From an uncultured Acetatifactor sp. (GTDB lineage: Bacteria; Bacillota; Clostridia; Lachnospirales; Lachnospiraceae): a DNA stretch of 64,000 nt. The DNA is taken from positions 1 to 64,000 of the forward strand of contig NZ_CAJUCP010000004.1 of assembly GCF_910585425.1 (NCBI RefSeq), given 5' to 3'. Numbering within the stretch: the stretch's first letter is position 1; each line of letters starts with the position of its first letter. This document shows, piece after piece, positions 1 to 7,280 of the stretch. Both the position numbers and the translations under genes were made by a program. The notes under the pieces are model-generated. The model was not told where the DNA came from. It searched no databases and saw nothing but the letters and a program-made list of their open reading frames with translations.

Positions 1-41
1 GAAATCAGTAAACTGCTTTCGCCCTCAATTTATTATGGGGA

Positions 42-157
42 TTGTTACGCAATAGGGGGTATTTTGTTATTGATTTATGCGGCTTTGTGAGCATTGATAT
101 GACGGGGCAAGGGTTTTATATGTCTGCCTTCAAAAACGGCGTTCTATTGCGTAACAA
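42..157. repeat. 14-bp inverted repeat pair
   Basis: TTGTTACGCAATAG at 42-55 is the exact reverse complement of CTATTGCGTAACAA at 144-157. The arms flank about 88 bp with no convincing gene. They lie in an AT-rich stretch just upstream of a strong hairpin. They could be the ends of a small element or a recombinase binding site near the edge of an integrated element; the sequence alone does not decide. Confidence 0.6.
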
Positions 158-161
158 AATG

Positions 162-204
162 AAAAAGACAGGCAAGAAACGGTTTGTTTCTTACTTGTCT
201 TTTT
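162..204. terminator. Bidirectional terminator-like hairpin
   Basis: Arms 162-180 and 186-204 pair over 19 positions (17 Watson-Crick, one G-U, one mismatch) around a 5-nt loop. The left arm begins with five A and the right arm ends with five T, so it would read as a Rho-independent terminator on either strand. Confidence 0.65.
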
Positions 205-350
205 CTGCACCCTGTATGGCAGTTACCCTATTTCAGTTTGTTACTTGATACTGTTTTATGAGTAGCTATCATATGACAGCTGGTTTATGCAGCCGAAACC
301 GATAACCCCCATTTATAATGATAAAGACGAATTGGAGGATATGGCTGTAT

Positions 351-908
351 ATGATGAATAAATATATAGAGATTGAAATGCTGCCTACAGCTTGCGGCAT
401 CGGAGGCTCATTCAGTACGGAGGCAAGCTTTTGGCTGGATAATTTCAAAGCGCCGTTTCATAGTATTGAAGTGAAGATTGATACAGGTTGTTCAATCAGC
501 ACCATTCCTCTTAAGAGATTAAATGTATCTGACACTCTGTGCAACACTCTGAAAAAATTCGATATTCTGAATAAAGTGCCATATTTTCTCAGTTATGGAA
601 TTGAATCTGGAGGTCTCAAACATAAGGCACCCATTACGGATGAAGAAAAAATGAACTGCCCAGCCATGAAATTTGAACATAAAATAATGGATTTTATGAT
701 AGGTGGGACAAAGATACAGTCTGATAAAATATGTCTTAATTATGATCGAAAAGGGAATATCCTGATTGGAATGGATATTTTAAAAGATTGGGATATACAT
801 ATTGGGACCAGTAAAATGACAGGGAAGCACATGTTCCTTGCCTGCCCAATGGAAAATAGAGGCAGCGATTATAGGCGTGCTTTGGAAAAGCATTTTGGGC
901 TTAGATAG
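351..908 (+). CDS. Retropepsin-like aspartic protease domain protein
   Basis: The protein carries a D-T-G triad in a hydrophobic setting (KIDTGCSISTIPLKRL) and, near the C-terminus, an ILIGMDILKDWDIHIG segment. This pairing is typical of single-domain retropepsin-like (clan AA) proteases, which act as homodimers. The start is chosen at 351 (MMNKYIEIEML) because GGAGG lies at 334-338; an upstream ATG at 318 is in frame but precedes that site. No signal peptide or membrane segment is visible, so it is probably cytoplasmic. Substrate is unknown. It sits alone in AT-rich DNA next to inverted repeats, consistent with an acquired accessory gene. The fold call rests on two motifs and is moderately secure. 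Confidence 0.6.
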   Translation: MMNKYIEIEMLPTACGIGGSFSTEASFWLDNFKAPFHSIEVKIDTGCSISTIPLKRLNVSDTLCNTLKKFDILNKVPYFLSYGIESGGLKHKAPITDEEKMNCPAMKFEHKIMDFMIGGTKIQSDKICLNYDRKGNILIGMDILKDWDIHIGTSKMTGKHMFLACPMENRGSDYRRALEKHFGLR

Positions 909-983
909 AGCATAGGGAATATAACAGAACTGCCTATTCATAAAATTTTCAGACATTTCCCACTTTCTTAATCCCACCAATCA

Positions 984-1030
984 TTGACACCTCCGCCCCC
1001 ATATGCTAAGATACTTCAAAATTGAACTAT
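984..1030 (+). promoter_or_regulatory. MarR promoter with overlapping palindromic operator
   Basis: TTGACA (984-989) and TAAGAT (1007-1012) are 17 bp apart, with a TG extended -10. The 20-bp sequence ATACTTCAAAATTGAACTAT (1011-1030) is a palindrome apart from its central AA and one mismatched pair. It overlaps the last base pairs of the -10 box. This is the position and symmetry expected of an autoregulatory MarR operator. Confidence 0.7.
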
Positions 1031-1062
1031 CCAAAAATGAAGAGTGCAATAAGGAGGTGCCC

Positions 1063-1503
1063 ATGCGGAAAAAAGTCAGCATAGAATTCGCCCACCATTT
1101 ATTCCAGGCCTACTGCATCCAGTGCAGGTCCCTGTGCCGGGAGCTGCGCATGCCCCAGACCGCTTTCGACATCCTGATGTTTCTGGCCAACAATCCGGAT
1201 TACAACACGGCCAAGGACATCGTGGAGCTGCGGGGGCTGAAGGCCAACCTGGTGTCCGTGAACGTGGAGCGCCTGGTGCAGGAGGGATACCTGGACAGGC
1301 GGGAGTTCCCCGGGGACAGGCGCAAGACAGTCCTGGTGTGCACCGAAAAGGCCCGGCCCGTGGTCCAAAAAGGCCGGGAGCTCCAGAGCGGCTTTTACGA
1401 AGCGATTTTCCGGGACGTGGACGCCGCCTCCCGGGAGAACTTCCACCGGGTGATGGAGATGGTGGAGCACAATCTGAATCAAATACTGAAAGGAAGCGAA
1501 TGA
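1063..1503 (+). CDS. MarR family transcriptional regulator
   Basis: This 146-residue protein has the winged-helix MarR layout: an N-terminal helix, an HTH around residues 40-75 (NTAKDIVELRGLKANLVSVN), then the wing segment LDRREFPGDRRKTVLV with the DRR signature, and a C-terminal dimer helix. The start at 1063 follows AAGGAGGT at 1051-1058; the frame is open to 1003 but without a better site. It is directly followed by a TauE/SafE exporter gene, starting 1 bp after the stop codon, so it probably controls that exporter and itself through the palindrome at 1011-1030. The ligand is unknown, though an exported organic anion or sulfur compound is plausible from the neighbour. Confidence 0.85.
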   Translation: MRKKVSIEFAHHLFQAYCIQCRSLCRELRMPQTAFDILMFLANNPDYNTAKDIVELRGLKANLVSVNVERLVQEGYLDRREFPGDRRKTVLVCTEKARPVVQKGRELQSGFYEAIFRDVDAASRENFHRVMEMVEHNLNQILKGSE

Positions 1504-1504
1504 T

Positions 1505-2281
1505 ATGGAATGGGTATTGATACTTGCAGTCACCTTTTTTGCCGGCATGGGGGCCGGGCTGGGCACAGGCTTCGCGGGAATGAGCGCCGCGGCGGTGATC
1601 AGCCCCATGCTCATCACCTTCCTGGACATGGATCCCTACATGGCGGTGGGCATCGCACTGTCCTCGGACGTGCTGGCCAGCGCCGTGTCCGCCTACACCT
1701 ACGGGAAGAATAAGAACCTGGACATCAAAAACGGCCTGATCATGATGGCCAGCGTCCTGACCTTCACCGTGGTGGGCAGTTACGTGGCCAGCCTGGTGAA
1801 GCCCGCCACCATGGGCACCTTCTCCGTGTTCATGACGTTCCTGCTGGGCATCAAGTTCATCGTAAGGCCCGTGATGACCACGAAGGAGTCCATGGGGGGC
1901 GTATCCGCGAAAAAGCGCACAGTCCAGTCCCTGGTATGTGGCGTGCTGATCGGCTTCATCTGCGGCTTCATAGGCGCGGGAGGCGGCATGATGATGCTCC
2001 TGATCCTCACCTCAGTGCTGGGCTATGAGCTAAAGACGGCCGTGGGAACCAGCGTGTTCATCATGACCTTCACCGCCCTCACCGGAGCCGTCTCCCACTT
2101 CGCCATCGGCAGCCTGCCGGACTGGCGGATCTGGGGGCTGTGCGTCCTGTTCACCTTCCTGTGGGCCCGGATTGCCGCCGTCTTCGCCAACAAGGCCGCG
2201 CCTAAGACATTGAACCGGGCCACGGGAATCATTCTGGTGGTATTGGGAATCGTGATCATGCTGTTCACGTTCCTGAAGTAA
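1505..2281 (+). CDS. TauE/SafE family sulfite/organosulfur exporter
   Basis: This 258-residue integral membrane protein has about seven to eight hydrophobic segments and two internal glycine-rich repeats (GAGLGTGFAGMSAAAVISP near the start and GFIGAGGGMMMLLIL near residue 155), the duplicated signature of the TauE/SafE (DUF81) family. Family members move sulfite, sulfoacetate or other small anions across the cytoplasmic membrane; the substrate here cannot be read from sequence. It is co-transcribed with the MarR gene (1-bp spacing), which points to substrate-induced export. Length is typical of the family. Confidence 0.85.
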   Translation: MEWVLILAVTFFAGMGAGLGTGFAGMSAAAVISPMLITFLDMDPYMAVGIALSSDVLASAVSAYTYGKNKNLDIKNGLIMMASVLTFTVVGSYVASLVKPATMGTFSVFMTFLLGIKFIVRPVMTTKESMGGVSAKKRTVQSLVCGVLIGFICGFIGAGGGMMMLLILTSVLGYELKTAVGTSVFIMTFTALTGAVSHFAIGSLPDWRIWGLCVLFTFLWARIAAVFANKAAPKTLNRATGIILVVLGIVIMLFTFLK

Positions 2282-2431
2282 ACTGACTGCGTATGGGCAG
2301 TGAAAGCTCCAGAACCCGTGAAGCGTTACAATGGATTCCAGAACTTGAACCGGAAGTTTCCGGCACACTGTTTCCGGAAAAATGCTTTCTGCAAGAAACA
2401 CATAAGGTTGAATATACGAAAGGAGTCCCCT

Positions 2432-4378
2432 ATGAAAGAAGTAAAATCACCCAAAAAACCGTTGATCTATTACTATGGAATCGCGCTTCTCGTCATCTTC
2501 CTCTTCAACATGCTGGTATCCCCTCTGCTCATGCAGGGGCAGATCATGGAGGTGGACTACGGCACGTTCATGAAGATGACGGAGGAAAATGCCATTGGCA
2601 GAGTCCAGATGGACAGTACGGAAATCATCTTCACGGACAAGGAGAACACCCAGGTCTACAGCACGGGCATCATGTACGACCCCGACCTGACCCAGAGGCT
2701 CTACGATGCCGGGGCCGTCTTCGCCAAGGACATCGAGCGGCCCACCTCGCCGCTGCTTAGCATCTTCCTCTCCGCCGTGCTGCCCATGCTGATCTTCATC
2801 CTGTTAGGCCAGTACCTGAGCCGGAAGCTGACGGAGAAAGCCGGTGGGCCCAACGCCATGATGTTCGGCATGGGAAAGAGCAATGCCAAGGTCTACGTCC
2901 AGTCCACAGAGGGCATCCACTTCGACGACGTGGCCGGGGAGGACGAGGCCAAGGAGAGCCTGGCGGAAATCGTGGACTACCTCCACAATCCCCAGAAATA
3001 CACGGACGTAGGCGCCTCCATGCCAAAGGGCCTGCTGCTGGTGGGCCCTCCCGGCACCGGCAAGACCATGCTGGCCAAGGCCGTGGCCGGGGAGGCCGGC
3101 GTCCCCTTCTTCTCCATGTCCGGCTCCGAATTCGTGGAAATGTTCGTGGGCATGGGAGCTTCCAAGGTCCGCGACCTGTTCAAACAGGCCAAGGAGAAGG
3201 CCCCCTGCATCGTCTTCATCGACGAGATTGACGCCATCGGCAAAAAGCGGGACGGCCAGGTGGGCGGCAACGATGAACGGGAGCAGACCCTGAACCAGCT
3301 CCTCACGGAGATGGACGGCTTCGAGGGCAATAACGGCGTCATCATCCTGGCGGCCACCAACCGCCCCGAATCTCTGGACCCCGCCCTCACCAGGCCGGGC
3401 CGCTTCGACAGGCGGGTGCCCGTGGAGCTCCCTGACCTGGCGGGCCGGGAAGCCATCCTGAAAGTCCATGCCAGGAAGATCAAGCTGGCCGACGACGTGG
3501 ACTTCCACACGATTGCCCGCATGGCCTCCGGCACCTCAGGAGCGGAGCTGGCCAACATCGTCAACGAAGCCGCCCTCCGGGCCGTGCGGAGCGGCCGCAC
3601 CGTGGTCTGCCAGGCGGATCTGGAGGAGAGCATAGAGGTGGTCATCGCCGGATACCAGAAGAAGAACGCCATCCTCTCGGACGGGGAGAAAAAGGTGGTG
3701 GCCTACCACGAAATCGGCCACGCCCTGGTGGCGGCCATGCAGAGCCACTCTGCCCCGGTGCAGAAGATCACCATCATCCCCCGCACCTCCGGCGCCCTGG
3801 GCTACACCATGCAGGTGGAGGCAGGCGACAAGGTGCTCATGACCAGGCAGGAGATAGAGAACAAGATCGCCACCTTCACCGGAGGCCGCGCCGCGGAGGA
3901 AATCGTCTTCGGAGAGATTACCACCGGGGCCTCCAACGACATCGAACAGGCCACCAGGCTGGCCCGGGCCATGATCACCCGCTACGGCATGAGCGAGAAG
4001 TTCGACATGGTGGCCATGGAGACCGTCACCAACCAGTACCTGGGCGGGGACACGTCTCTAATATGCTCCGCGGACACCCAGAAGGACATCGACAGACAGG
4101 TGGTGGAGCTGGTGAAGGGGCAGCATGAGAAGGCCAGGAAGATATTGACGGAAAACCGTGCGAAATTGGACGAGCTGGCCGGGTTCCTCTATGAGAAGGA
4201 GACCATCACCGGGGAGGAGTTCATGGACATCCTGGGACGGAAAGGAAACGGAACACCGGAGCATCCAGGCAGCGGCGAACCTGGCCGCGGAGCGGATGGG
4301 GCGGACGCGTCTGACAGAAAAGGCGCCCGCGCAAATGCCGGTGCAGCTCTTCGGGGAAAGGACGGTGCTGACAAATGA
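2432..4378 (+). CDS. ftsH: ATP-dependent zinc metalloprotease FtsH-type
   Basis: This membrane-anchored AAA+ protease of about 648 residues has two N-terminal membrane segments (about residues 12-32 and 110-130), Walker A GPPGTGKT at residues 205-212, Walker [13 protein letters not shown], the second region of homology ending RPGRFDRRV, and the zinc site HEIGH at residues 426-430 with a distal Asp near 503 (ASNDIEQAT). It would extract and degrade membrane and short-lived soluble proteins. The start at 2432 follows AAAGGAG; the frame is open to 2300 but the extra residues are not FtsH-like. The C-terminus is a low-complexity Gly/Asp/Ala tail, and the stop overlaps the next start (ATGA). It may be a second, divergent FtsH rather than the housekeeping copy. 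Confidence 0.9.
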   Translation: MKEVKSPKKPLIYYYGIALLVIFLFNMLVSPLLMQGQIMEVDYGTFMKMTEENAIGRVQMDSTEIIFTDKENTQVYSTGIMYDPDLTQRLYDAGAVFAKDIERPTSPLLSIFLSAVLPMLIFILLGQYLSRKLTEKAGGPNAMMFGMGKSNAKVYVQSTEGIHFDDVAGEDEAKESLAEIVDYLHNPQKYTDVGASMPKGLLLVGPPGTGKTMLAKAVAGEAGVPFFSMSGSEFVEMFVGMGASKVRDLFKQAKEKAPCIVFIDEIDAIGKKRDGQVGGNDEREQTLNQLLTEMDGFEGNNGVIILAATNRPESLDPALTRPGRFDRRVPVELPDLAGREAILKVHARKIKLADDVDFHTIARMASGTSGAELANIVNEAALRAVRSGRTVVCQADLEESIEVVIAGYQKKNAILSDGEKKVVAYHEIGHALVAAMQSHSAPVQKITIIPRTSGALGYTMQVEAGDKVLMTRQEIENKIATFTGGRAAEEIVFGEITTGASNDIEQATRLARAMITRYGMSEKFDMVAMETVTNQYLGGDTSLICSADTQKDIDRQVVELVKGQHEKARKILTENRAKLDELAGFLYEKETITGEEFMDILGRKGNGTPEHPGSGEPGRGADGADASDRKGARANAGAALRGKDGADK

Positions 4379-4923
4379 AGAAATATTCCGGATTCGTATG
4401 GATGGAGCTGGCCGTGGGGGCGCTGCTGATATTGCTGGGCCTGTTTACCTTCCTGCGCCCCGGCAGCCTGCTGACGGGAATCGTGGCAATCTACGGCCTC
4501 ATCGCGGTCATCACGGGAGTGGAGGATATCCTGATCTTCATCCGGCTGGAAAAATACACCGGCTTGGGGCCTTACGCATCCCTGATTTCCGGCATCCTGA
4601 GCGTGATGTGCGGCTGCATGCTCCTGCTATACCCGGGCGCGGGCAAGTGGATCATGTCCCTGCTGTTCCCCATCTGGTTCATGGCCCACTGCATCTCCCG
4701 GCTGGCCCATGCCTACATAATGCGGGCGGCAGGACGGAAATTCATCTACTATTTTTCGCTTGCCGTGAACATCGCAGGGGTGGTGCTGGGCTTTTTGATG
4801 TTCTTCAACCCCCTGCTCACCTTCATGACCATGCGTTTCATGGGATACGTGGTGGCCGTGTACCTGATTCTGCTGGGAATCGACAGCATCGCGGCAGCCC
4901 TGGGCAGGCGGGATTCCAGATAG
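4375..4923 (+). CDS. HdeD/DUF308-like membrane protein
   Basis: This 182-residue protein is almost entirely hydrophobic, with about six membrane segments arranged as repeated helix pairs. The segment MELAVGALLILLGLFTFLRPG followed by a second similar unit is typical of HdeD/DUF308 proteins. The start codon overlaps the ftsH stop, so the two are translationally coupled. The function of Gram-positive members is not established; coupling to FtsH suggests membrane quality control or stress, which is inference only. Confidence 0.7.
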   Translation: MKKYSGFVWMELAVGALLILLGLFTFLRPGSLLTGIVAIYGLIAVITGVEDILIFIRLEKYTGLGPYASLISGILSVMCGCMLLLYPGAGKWIMSLLFPIWFMAHCISRLAHAYIMRAAGRKFIYYFSLAVNIAGVVLGFLMFFNPLLTFMTMRFMGYVVAVYLILLGIDSIAAALGRRDSR

Positions 4924-4967
4924 GGCGGTTGCGGATAGGCCGGATAGGCCAGATGGATGAAAACGGA

Positions 4968-5086
4968 TAGACTTTGCCGCAAGGGTATGCTATACTGAAA
5001 GCATCACGACAATATGTTCTTTTTCAACAGGAGGTAATATAATGCCTGGTATATCCAGCAGTACAGACGGCTTCAAATATCTGTGA
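4968..5086 (+). promoter_or_regulatory. Orphan promoter, SD and 14-codon ORF remnant
   Basis: TAGACT (4968-4973) and TATACT (4991-4996) are 17 bp apart. An AGGAGG ribosome site lies near 5029-5035, followed by ATG at 5042. The reading frame stops after 14 codons (MPGISSSTDGFKYL). A good promoter and ribosome site with nothing behind them suggest a gene whose body was lost when the following debris was inserted. The rest of 5087-5277 holds only the reverse-strand response-regulator fragment. Confidence 0.5.
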
Positions 5087-5212
5087 TTGTGTGAGGACAA
5101 TGCCGGGATTGGAGGCAAGGAATACAAGGGTACTGTATTCAAGGCGGGTAAGGCTGATTTCTTCTCCGTCTTGCAGTATCCGACGTCGGTTCTGCATTAT
5201 TTCCAATCCCGG
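5024..5212 (-). pseudogene. Response-regulator winged-helix fragment (OmpR/PhoB type)
   Basis: Reverse-strand translation contains RRRILQDGEEISLTRLEY followed by STLVFLASNPGIVLTQSQIF, the beta-sheet and first helices of an OmpR/PhoB effector domain. It breaks off before the recognition helix ends and there is no receiver domain upstream, so this is a remnant. A separate C-terminal tail of the same kind of protein lies at 6933-6986. The order of the two pieces does not fit a simple split gene. Confidence 0.65.
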
Positions 5213-5277
5213 AAATGACATTCCCGAAGCAGGAATAGGGATAGAGATTTTCAAAAGTATATTATTAAATGTAACGG

Positions 5278-5823
5278 TTAAATTGATTTCCCTAAATTGT
5301 AGGCTTCCTGTAATTGGGGTTTTCCGGCAATATCCCCCATAGCCATTACACCGCCGCAAAGCACTTTTCCAATGCTTTTCCAACCTAAATGTTTTTCAAG
5401 ATGCTCATACCAATAAAGAGTTTCTTCAAAGCCGCAGCCCTCGGCTGCCATAATGAGAACACTTTCCTTTTTAGGGTTTCGATAATCAGGGTCACATTCC
5501 GCAACAGCAAATAAGCGGTCAAAGGCAGTTTTTAACTGTCCGCTGATAGTCCAGTAGTAAAGCGGTGTTGCAAGGACAACTATGTCCGCTTCCTTGTAAA
5601 CAGGGTAGATTTTATCCATATCGTCTTTTTGGACGCAAGGGCTGTCCGGGTTTTTACCACCGCCAAAACAGCCTTTACATCCGTTTATGTTCATACCGTC
5701 AAGAAAAAACTCTGTCACGGTGTTCCCGGCTTCCTCTGCGCCTTTCTTAAATTCTGCCGTTAATGCCGCTGTATTTCCGGCTTTTCTTGGACTTCCATTG
5801 AGAATAATAATTTTTTTGCTCAT
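5278..5823 (-). CDS. NADPH-dependent FMN reductase-like flavoprotein
   Basis: This 181-residue flavodoxin-fold protein begins MSKKIIILNGSPRKAGNT, the phosphate-binding loop of the FMN-reductase (iron-sulfur flavoprotein-like) family. A Cys-containing segment GCKGCFGGGKNPDSPC follows, then the TPLYYW flavin-contact motif. The start at 5823 has AAGGAGG just upstream; the frame extends further but without a site. It lies 10 bp downstream of a paralogue, so the two form an operon divergent from an HxlR regulator. The likely role is reduction of quinones, nitro compounds or other electrophiles using NAD(P)H; the substrate is not identifiable. Confidence 0.8.
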   Translation of the reverse strand: MSKKIIILNGSPRKAGNTAALTAEFKKGAEEAGNTVTEFFLDGMNINGCKGCFGGGKNPDSPCVQKDDMDKIYPVYKEADIVVLATPLYYWTISGQLKTAFDRLFAVAECDPDYRNPKKESVLIMAAEGCGFEETLYWYEHLEKHLGWKSIGKVLCGGVMAMGDIAGKPQLQEAYNLGKSI

Positions 5824-5833
5824 AATTACCTCC

Positions 5834-6379
5834 TTAAATTGCATTGGCTAAATCAGTCGCTTTTTTGCAGCCCTCGGTTTTGTCTATATCGCCAAGATTC
5901 AATACCCCGGGAATTAAAACCTCGCCTGCCATTTTCCATTTATTGAATGCCGCCATACGCTCGATAGGAATACGGACGCCGTCCATGACGGACATATCAT
6001 CTTCTTCACAACAGGTAATCAGCGCACATTCCTTTCCTGCAATATCCTTGCCGCCTACAACCATAGAAAAGATACGGTCAATGACACCTTTAATCTGCGC
6101 CGGGATAGAATACCAGTAGACAGGCATGGTAAATACGATAACGTCCGCTTCAAGAATGGCCGGTGCAATCGTGTTGAAGTCATCATCAAAAGTACAGGCT
6201 TTTCCAGTAGAAAAACAGGTTTCACACGCCCGGCAGCCGTCCGCTTTTTTAAATGCTGCGTCAAACCGTGTGACTGTGTGCCCCTTTGCCTCGGCTGCCT
6301 TGATGAAAGCGTCTGTCATAGCAAAACTATTCCCGTTTTTCCGGGGGCTGCCCGTTATTACAACTATTTTTTTGCTCAT
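5834..6379 (-). CDS. NADPH-dependent FMN reductase-like flavoprotein (paralogue)
   Basis: This 181-residue flavodoxin-fold protein starts MSKKIVVITGSPRKNGNS and has the GCRACETCFSTGKAC cysteine segment and the MPVYWYSIPAQIKGVIDR flavin-site motif. It is clearly a paralogue of the gene just downstream. AGGAGG precedes the ATG at 6379. The pair is divergently arranged with an HxlR-family regulator, a context typical of redox- or electrophile-responsive reductases. Base composition is lower in GC than in the flanking FtsH and kinase genes, consistent with acquisition as a unit. Confidence 0.8.
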   Translation of the reverse strand: MSKKIVVITGSPRKNGNSFAMTDAFIKAAEAKGHTVTRFDAAFKKADGCRACETCFSTGKACTFDDDFNTIAPAILEADVIVFTMPVYWYSIPAQIKGVIDRIFSMVVGGKDIAGKECALITCCEEDDMSVMDGVRIPIERMAAFNKWKMAGEVLIPGVLNLGDIDKTEGCKKATDLANAI

Positions 6380-6464
6380 AAAATATGTCCTCCTGATTTT
6401 GCGAGATTGACTTTCTCTGCTTTTGATATTATAATCTTAGCAAGAATTAAGATAAAATCAAGTA

Positions 6465-6487
6465 CGCACATATAAGTGCGATACTTA
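6465..6487. promoter_or_regulatory. Inverted repeats in the HxlR/flavoprotein intergenic region
   Basis: Two overlapping inverted repeats lie in the divergent intergenic region: CGCAC (6465-6469) with GTGCG (6476-6480), and TAAGT (6473-6477) with ACTTA (6483-6487), followed by a second TACTTAC copy near 6501. They lie between the divergent starts and are candidates for HxlR binding. This is inferred from position and symmetry only. Confidence 0.45.
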
Positions 6488-6524
6488 CAACAAAGTTATA
6501 TACTTACCTAAAGGAGAGCGTAAA

Positions 6525-6857
6525 ATGAGTGAACGCTGCATTTCAAATGAATGTCTTGAAACAACGGGCTTCAGCTATACGTTGTCATTGATTAATGGCA
6601 AATATAAAATGACGATTTTATATACTTTAATGGAGTTCGGGGTCGTCCGTTTTAACGAAATGAAAAAATATATCAGCGAAATTTCGTATAAGACTTTAAG
6701 CTCCACTTTAAAAGAATTAGAAGCAGACCAATTAGTGCATAGAAAAGAATATCCACAAATACCGCCAAAGGTAGAGTATAGCTTAACAGAGCGCGGAAAA
6801 TCTTTAATTCCTATTTTAGACGGAATGTGCGAATGGGGCGATAAGAACAGGTTATAA
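6525..6857 (+). CDS. HxlR family transcriptional regulator
   Basis: This 110-residue winged-helix protein matches the HxlR layout: C near the N-terminus (MSERCISNECLETTGFSYTL), then GKYKMTILYTLMEFGVVRFNEMKKYISEISYKTLSSTLKELEAD split over the HTH, and the wing ending VEYSLTERGKSLIPIL. Many HxlR proteins sense electrophiles or disulfide stress through N-terminal cysteines, and two cysteines (residues 5 and 10) are present here. It is divergent from two flavoprotein reductases and probably represses them and itself. AAAGGAGAG precedes the ATG. Confidence 0.85.
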   Translation: MSERCISNECLETTGFSYTLSLINGKYKMTILYTLMEFGVVRFNEMKKYISEISYKTLSSTLKELEADQLVHRKEYPQIPPKVEYSLTERGKSLIPILDGMCEWGDKNRL

Positions 6858-6894
6858 AAGAGAGGTTTTAAATGTGTGTGATTATAGTGAAATA

Positions 6895-6930
6895 CCGGGG
6901 AATGACAGCCTTTCAATCATCATTCCCCGG
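6895..6930. terminator. Hairpin after HxlR gene
   Basis: An 11-bp perfect inverted repeat (6895-6905 with 6920-6930, 14-nt loop) lies 37 bp after the HxlR stop. No T-run follows, so it may be a processing or weak termination hairpin. Confidence 0.45.
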
Positions 6931-6932
6931 CG

Positions 6933-6986
6933 TTATCCGCTGAATTTATAGCCGACACCTAACATGGTTTTTATGTAGAATAAAAG
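6933..6986 (-). pseudogene. Response-regulator C-terminal tail fragment
   Basis: Reverse-strand reading gives FYIKTMLGVGYKFSG then a stop, which matches the invariant C-terminal strand of OmpR-family regulators (usually ...IxTVxGxGYxF). The frame is closed just upstream, so only this tail remains. It marks the region as gene debris. Confidence 0.55.
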
Positions 6987-7010
6987 ATTTGATTACCCTG
7001 CAGCGCCATA

Positions 7011-7178
7011 TCAGCGGTAAGACTTTTCAAAAATTTCGGCGCAGTCCTCGTCTGTCATTTCGCAAGGGTTAAATTCAAACAGTCCGCCCTGCATGGAACG
7101 TGCGCCTTTTGCAAGCGTCATAGCTTCATCAGACGAAAAGCCAAAGTCGCTCATTTTCAAATCAGCTACGCCGCAGTC
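7011..7178 (-). pseudogene. Iron-containing alcohol dehydrogenase C-terminal fragment
   Basis: Reverse-strand translation reads DCGVADLKMSDFGFSSDEA, then AMTLAKGARSMQGGLFEFNP and CEMTDEDCAEIFEKSYR before a stop. The GGLFE(F/L)(N/D)P and final EKSYR segments are characteristic of the C-terminus of Fe-dependent alcohol dehydrogenases of the butanol/lactaldehyde reductase type. An in-frame stop lies immediately upstream, so the catalytic part is missing and this is a relic. The remainder of 6858-7280 shows no other gene. Confidence 0.6.
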
Positions 7179-7280
7179 CTAAAGCCTTGATTTATGCGGG
7201 GGGCGGGGCAGTGGAAAGCAGGCAAAAGCGAGCCCGGGCGCCCTGAAGCCGGATGGGGCTGCGGGGGCCTGGGGGCGTGC

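Noticed and set aside
42..248. 68-residue ORF on the plus strand
   Set aside because: It overlaps both the inverted repeats and the terminator-like hairpin, has no ribosome site and no recognisable pattern.
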